DNA of 64,000 nucleotides from Flavobacterium soli DSM 19725 (GTDB lineage: Bacteria > Bacteroidota > Bacteroidia > Flavobacteriales > Flavobacteriaceae): positions 62,001-126,000 of the forward strand of contig NZ_AUGO01000003.1 of NCBI RefSeq assembly GCF_000422705.1. The letters run 5' to 3'. This document shows positions 61,618 to 64,000 of this stretch, one piece after another. The stretch's first letter is position 1, and every line of letters starts with the position of its first letter. The notes beneath the pieces were generated by a model. The model made no database searches, was not told the origin of the DNA, and saw only the letters and a list, made by a program, of their open reading frames with translations. Position numbers and translations under genes: made by a program.

Positions 61618-62409
61618 ATGAAACACCTATTCCTACTTTTTCTCTTGGTTTTTTCGGCGACAGCTTTAGCTCAGGAACAAAAACTATTGGTTTCCCGATA
61701 TGAATCGGTGGATTTGGTCGTTGACAAGTTTGTAGGGATAGACAAATATGGTTTTCAGTATTTCATCAAGAACAATGTGCTTTTCAAGCAAAAAGACGGA
61801 ACATCATTAGAATACAAAAATCTTTCGCTGGTAAAAATTGCCAAAGTCGATTTGCAAAATCCCTTGAAGCTTCTTTTGTTCTATGAAGATTTCAATACGA
61901 TTATAACACTCGATAATCAGCTGAATGAAACACAGAGGGTAAATTTTTCCGAAAATGCAATCCCCATAATTGTTTCGGCTACGGGAATCGCTTCCCAAAA
62001 TAGGTTCTGGATTTACAACAGTCTGACCCAACAATTGGGCTTGTATGATTATTTAAAGAATACTTTACAGCCTCTCGCCTCTCCTTTTCAGGAAAATATG
62101 AACTACTATGATTCGGATTTCAATTATTTCCAATGGATTGATGAAAAGGGAAATTGGAACAGTTGTGATGTATTCGGGAAGATTATTACGATTGGAAAAG
62201 TGGATGCTTTCGAAAAAATACAATTCATTGGTGAAAAGCGGGCTCTTTATTCAAATGAAGGTCAATTGTATATCCTCGATTTGAAGAATGACAAAAAATA
62301 TACACTCGAAAATGTTGAGAAAAGCTTTGAAAATTTTTACTACAAAGACCAAATTTTATCTATTTTTACAAAGCAAGGAATTACTAATTATAAAATCACA
62401 CTACCCTAA
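61618..62409 (+). CDS. Exported protein of unknown function, coupled to a deoxynucleoside kinase
   Basis: 263 aa with a signal peptide (MKHLFLLFLLVFSATALAQ). The mature part is beta-rich with repeated short strands (LVKIAKVDLQNPLKLLLFYE, then IITLDNQLNETQRVNFSE), suggesting a beta-propeller. I know no function. A tactttag element (one mismatch to TAnnTTTG) lies just upstream. Its stop overlaps the kinase start as TAATG, a tight coupling to a cytosolic enzyme that is otherwise hard to explain. Confidence 0.75.
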   Translation: MKHLFLLFLLVFSATALAQEQKLLVSRYESVDLVVDKFVGIDKYGFQYFIKNNVLFKQKDGTSLEYKNLSLVKIAKVDLQNPLKLLLFYEDFNTIITLDNQLNETQRVNFSENAIPIIVSATGIASQNRFWIYNSLTQQLGLYDYLKNTLQPLASPFQENMNYYDSDFNYFQWIDEKGNWNSCDVFGKIITIGKVDAFEKIQFIGEKRALYSNEGQLYILDLKNDKKYTLENVEKSFENFYYKDQILSIFTKQGITNYKITLP

Positions 62410-63023
62410 TGCACATAGCAGTAGCAGGAAATATCGGAGCTGGAAAAACGACTTTGACGCGTTTATTAGCGAAACATTTTAAATGGGAACCACATTTTGA
62501 AGACGTTGTTGACAATCCTTATCTGGATGATTTTTACCATCAGATGGAACGCTGGTCGTTTAACTTGCAGATTTATTTCCTCAACAGTCGTTTTCGTCAA
62601 GTGTTGCAAATACGCGAAAGCGGCAAGAAAATCATCCAGGACCGAACGATTTATGAAGATGCACACATTTTCGCTCCCAATCTTCATGCAATGGGGTTGA
62701 TGACCAACCGTGATTTCAGTAACTATTCCTCGTTGTTTGAATTGATGGAAAGCTTGGTGGAAGCTCCGGATTTATTGATTTATTTGAGAAGTTCGATTCC
62801 AAATCTTGTTGGGCAAATCCACAAGAGAGGCCGCGAATATGAAAACTCGATTTCGATTGATTACCTCAGCCGTTTGAATGAACGTTATGAAGCTTGGATT
62901 CAAACCTATGACAAGGGAAAACTCCTGATTATTGATGTAGATAACATTAACTTTGTAGATAATCCCGAAGATCTAGGAAACATCCTGAACAGGATTGATG
63001 CCGAACTGAACGGATTGTTTTAG
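62409..63023 (+). CDS. Deoxynucleoside kinase
   Basis: 204 aa. P-loop AGNIGAGKTTLTRLL (6-20), then the substrate-binding FEDVVDNPYLDDFYHQMERW, the DR-S-like motif in IIQDRTIYEDAHIF and the lid HKRGREYEN. Family members phosphorylate deoxyadenosine, deoxyguanosine or other deoxynucleosides for dNTP salvage. It is a paralogue of the kinase half of the folK fusion at 3167-4303, so the organism has at least two. A terminator follows. Confidence 0.93.
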   Translation: MHIAVAGNIGAGKTTLTRLLAKHFKWEPHFEDVVDNPYLDDFYHQMERWSFNLQIYFLNSRFRQVLQIRESGKKIIQDRTIYEDAHIFAPNLHAMGLMTNRDFSNYSSLFELMESLVEAPDLLIYLRSSIPNLVGQIHKRGREYENSISIDYLSRLNERYEAWIQTYDKGKLLIIDVDNINFVDNPEDLGNILNRIDAELNGLF

Positions 63024-63032
63024 AAAATATTT

Positions 63033-63058
63033 GCCTCGAATTTCGGGGCTTTTTTTTG
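63033..63058 (+). terminator. Terminator after the deoxynucleoside kinase gene
   Basis: gcctcgaa/ttcggggc form a hairpin, followed by eight Ts. Confidence 0.8.
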
Positions 63059-63259
63059 CTTCATAATTACTGATAGCTCAACAAATTAAAAATGCTTTTG
63101 ATGATTTATACACTAAAAATAATGATTATATTTGAGGGAAATGTGCTATAAGTAGTGAGTAATAACTTAGCTGCAAGGCTCCAATGCGATTGAATATTGA
63201 CTTCAGGAGGTTTAATGAAAATAACAAAATACATTTAAAAAAATTATACTAATAGTACT

Positions 63260-63577
63260 ATGAGCAAAAAAGAAAAACTTCTTGAAGAAATCAAAAATCA
63301 AATCGAATATATCAAAACACTGTCGAGTGATCACTATTCAGAAGTGTACGATATTTACCTTAATATATACAACCAAGCGAAAAACTTTGACAGAATTTAT
63401 TTTAAAGATGATTTTGAATATAATCTCTATCAAAATTATTTCAGCTATGATATTGAAAACGGAATTATAGCTAGGTGGCTTAAAAATGGATCTGAATTAT
63501 GTACATCTAATAATTATCTTCAAATACGAACAGAGCTAGAAAAACTTTTACTCTTCCTTTCGTTTGCAATCTTATAA
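63260..63577 (+). CDS. Small protein of unknown function
   Basis: 105 aa, acidic and rich in Tyr and Asn (YSEVYDIYLNIYNQ, then YNLYQNYFSYDIENG). It is probably alpha-helical and cytosolic, since no signal peptide or long hydrophobic span is present except a short C-terminal LLLFLSFAIL. I recognise no family. It stands alone between a terminator and the SRPBCC gene. It is real on the basis of length and a plausible start, but could be spurious. Confidence 0.5.
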   Translation: MSKKEKLLEEIKNQIEYIKTLSSDHYSEVYDIYLNIYNQAKNFDRIYFKDDFEYNLYQNYFSYDIENGIIARWLKNGSELCTSNNYLQIRTELEKLLLFLSFAIL

Positions 63578-63692
63578 ATTGTTTTATTAGTTTCAACATC
63601 AAATCTCGTTATCCGAAGTCTTCAAAACAAGCTGGGCTCTGCAAAGCATCTTGACTTCACACAACCTATAATAATCTAAACAAATAATAATC

Positions 63693-64000
63693 ATGAAAAA
63701 ATTACAATTTAAAGTAAGCATCAATGCACCAGTGACCAAGGTATATGATTTTATGCTTGGCATGAGTAGTAAATCAACTTATGAGCAATGGACTTCTTTG
63801 TTTAACCCGACATCAACCTTTGAAGGAAGTTGGGACAAGGGAAGTAAGATGCTGTTTGTTGGAGTAGATGAGAAGGGTGAAAAGGGAGGCATGGTGTCTA
63901 AGATTGCGGTAAACATTCCCAACCAATTTGTTTCCATTCAGCATTATGGCCTTTTAAAAGAAGGTAAGGAAATTACGGAAGGTCCAGAAGTAGAAAAATG
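63693..64000 (+). CDS. SRPBCC (AHSA1/START-like) domain protein, partial
   Basis: The first 102 codons are visible, starting MKKLQFKVSINAPVTKVYDF and cut by the right window edge. The pattern of INAPVxKVYDFM..., YEQWTSLFNPTSTFEGSWDKGS and later GGMVSKIAVNIPNQFVSIQH is that of the SRPBCC fold used by AHSA1-type proteins, which bind hydrophobic ligands. The function is unknown. Confidence 0.82.
   Translation, partial: MKKLQFKVSINAPVTKVYDFMLGMSSKSTYEQWTSLFNPTSTFEGSWDKGSKMLFVGVDEKGEKGGMVSKIAVNIPNQFVSIQHYGLLKEGKEITEGPEVEK

Overview
The window is a chromosomal stretch of an AT-rich member of the Bacteroidota, almost certainly a Flavobacterium or close relative. Signs of this are promoters of the TTG / TAnnTTTG type, a gldA gliding-motility gene, two GLPGLI-family proteins, DUF3857/transglutaminase proteins, an S46 dipeptidyl peptidase, a FolK-deoxynucleoside kinase fusion, a DAHP synthase-chorismate mutase fusion, a MetH split over two genes, and the short dispersed repeats typical of flavobacterial genomes.

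Layout. 1-8.2 kb is core: an AsmA-like protein (cut by the window edge), sppA, the folK-dNK fusion, an rRNA/tRNA methyltransferase, a DUF1573 protein and mutS. tRNA-Gly(GCC) and tRNA-Leu(UAA) follow from one promoter. An 11.4-kb integrative element (about 8490-19869) sits in the 3' end of tRNA-Leu. It is bounded by a 17-bp direct repeat, has a tyrosine integrase at its right end and paired arm-type sites at both ends, and carries an excisionase-like HTH protein, a Rep-like protein, a palindromic repeat array, a Fic protein, two exported proteins and a four-gene operon. That operon encodes a 4-TM protein, a P-loop kinase-Nudix fusion, an NA37-like protein and a RelA/SpoT-type nucleotide synthetase. 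It is the best candidate here for an undescribed, probably anti-phage, nucleotide-signalling system.

19.9-43.4 kb is core again: DUF1508 protein, S46 peptidase, waaA, a DegT-type aminotransferase with galE, queA, aroA, a MazG-like hydrolase, two DUF3857 proteins, dtd, rsgA, a large VIT/TonB-plug/DUF2135 fusion, then the phenylalanine cluster (pheA, aminotransferase, DAHP synthase-chorismate mutase). An aromatic-rich leader peptide and a complete attenuator precede pheA.

43.6-54 kb holds gldA, a small accessory gene pair, and a methionine/SAM region: metF, metH in two parts behind a SAM-I riboswitch, an NAD-domain-only homoserine dehydrogenase homologue behind two leader-peptide attenuators, and divergent metK behind a SAM-II-type riboswitch. 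Five separate RNA switches thus control amino-acid genes in about 9 kb, which is the second main result. The methionine genes are also full of dispersed repeats, several of them translated in frame.

54-64 kb has an outer-membrane receptor-like protein with a GLPGLI protein, a two-component system, a second GLPGLI protein, a hypothetical protein coupled to a deoxynucleoside kinase, a small unknown protein and the start of an SRPBCC-domain gene. No CRISPR array, rRNA gene, complete insertion sequence or transposase was found.
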